A DNA stretch of 33,466 nucleotides from Paracoccaceae bacterium. Lineage in GTDB: Bacteria > Pseudomonadota > Alphaproteobacteria > Rhodobacterales > Rhodobacteraceae. The stretch lies in contig JALSGU010000010.1 of NCBI GenBank assembly GCA_026982575.1, positions 1 to 33,466 of the forward strand. The letters run 5' to 3'. A program made the translations under genes and the position numbers. The notes beneath the pieces were generated by a model, which ran no database searches, was not told the DNA's origin, and saw only the letters and a program-made list of their open reading frames with translations. Numbering within the stretch: position 1 is the stretch's first letter; each line of letters opens with the position of its first letter. Of the stretch, positions 33,154 to 33,466 are shown one piece after another.

Positions 33154-33466
33154 AAGCAATTGCCACCTTGCAAACCCGGTTTGGCAATTGGGGGCTGGAG
33201 GCTGATGAAAATGCGATTATTGGCCTAAGCTGGAATGCCGAACCAATCGGGGAAAGCTCTGCTTTACTGGCCGAAGGCATCCGACAGTTACAGGCCTATA
33301 TTGACAGAAAATTGCAGGTGTTTGATCTGCCTTTGGCCCCCAAAGGTTCGGAATTCCAGCAAAAGGTTTTTGCGGCAATGCAGGATATTCCATTTGGCAA
33401 AACCGTAACTTACGGCGACATCGCCAAAACCCTGAATTGCCCTGCGCAACCCGTTGGCCAAGCCTG
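33150..33466 (+). CDS. ogt: Methylated-DNA--[protein]-cysteine S-methyltransferase (cut by window edge)
   Basis: This enzyme repairs O6-methylguanine by transferring the methyl group to its own Cys. The 105 visible codons give an N-terminal domain (1-70). The start of the conserved C-terminal domain follows: GSEFQQKVFAAMQDIPFGKT, VTYGDIAKTLNCPAQPVGQA. These match the helix-turn-helix and Asn/Arg-hinge lead-in of the Ogt/AdaC family. The usual Arg of the arginine finger (often ARAVG) reads QPVG here. The active-site PCHR motif lies beyond the window. The ATG overlaps the previous stop (ATGA), an unexpected coupling of a repair gene to the MoxR/VWA operon. Confidence 0.88.
   Translation, partial: MKAIATLQTRFGNWGLEADENAIIGLSWNAEPIGESSALLAEGIRQLQAYIDRKLQVFDLPLAPKGSEFQQKVFAAMQDIPFGKTVTYGDIAKTLNCPAQPVGQA

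Noticed and set aside
1-33466. Mobile elements, prophage genes, CRISPR arrays, tRNA or rRNA genes
   Set aside because: Looked for transposase-like frames, terminal repeats, regularly spaced repeats and tRNA T-loop patterns; none was found by eye.

Overview
The window reads as a chromosomal segment of an alphaproteobacterium of the order Rhodobacterales (Roseobacter-like), with moderate GC content. This rests on gene content: the hisS-hisZ pair, the gpmI / EnvC-like / ctpA / rppH string, DUF1285 beside a moxR-DUF58-DUF4159-VWA operon, a Hint-domain protein of a type common in that group, and protein sequences that resemble their Rhodobacterales relatives. No tRNA, rRNA, insertion sequence, CRISPR array or prophage gene was seen. 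Gene density is high. Most neighbours on the same strand overlap by 1-4 bp (ATGA or TAATG junctions).

Layout. Positions 1-1672 (minus): hisS followed by the start of hisZ. 1845-2816: a lone Hint-domain protein with its own promoter. 2835-4317: a GST-fold protein, slyX and an alpha/beta hydrolase, apparently one operon. 4321-8501: a deoxyribose module, with deoC and a double-length aldehyde dehydrogenase on the minus strand diverging from a DeoR-type repressor. DeoC would yield glyceraldehyde-3-phosphate and acetaldehyde, and the dehydrogenase could oxidise the acetaldehyde. 8504-12831: a class I aminotransferase and a MmgE/PrpD protein diverging from a thiamine-diphosphate 2-oxoacid decarboxylase resembling AruI, possibly an amino-acid catabolic module. 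12836-15459: an EEP-family phosphohydrolase, a small ferredoxin and the Fe-S scaffold ATPase Mrp. 15490-17808 (minus): clpA.

17809-18237 has no convincing gene but holds a two-hairpin element followed by a T-run, a candidate small RNA. Next come an ArsR regulator and, divergent from it, a 110-residue aquaporin. The aquaporin looks like the first half of an AqpS-like channel joined at its NPA motif to the last part of the second half. 19208-23742: gpmI, a catalytically dead EnvC/LytM-type factor, the S41 protease ctpA and the RNA pyrophosphohydrolase rppH. These cover glycolysis, cell-wall hydrolysis control, periplasmic proteolysis and RNA 5'-end processing.

23753-25604 (minus): two tandem, paralogous membrane-anchored LytTR transcription factors. 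They are preceded by an unusually clear promoter, an inverted repeat on its -35 element and an upstream 9-bp direct repeat. 25751-26362 (minus): DUF1285. 26479-33153: moxR, DUF58, a BatA-like/DUF4159 membrane protein and a membrane VWA-like protein, all translationally coupled, probably an envelope-associated AAA+/VWA chaperone-like system. The window ends inside a methylguanine-DNA methyltransferase gene.

The items most worth a second look are the chimeric half-aquaporin, the tandem LytTR pair with its promoter architecture, and the candidate small RNA upstream of clpA.
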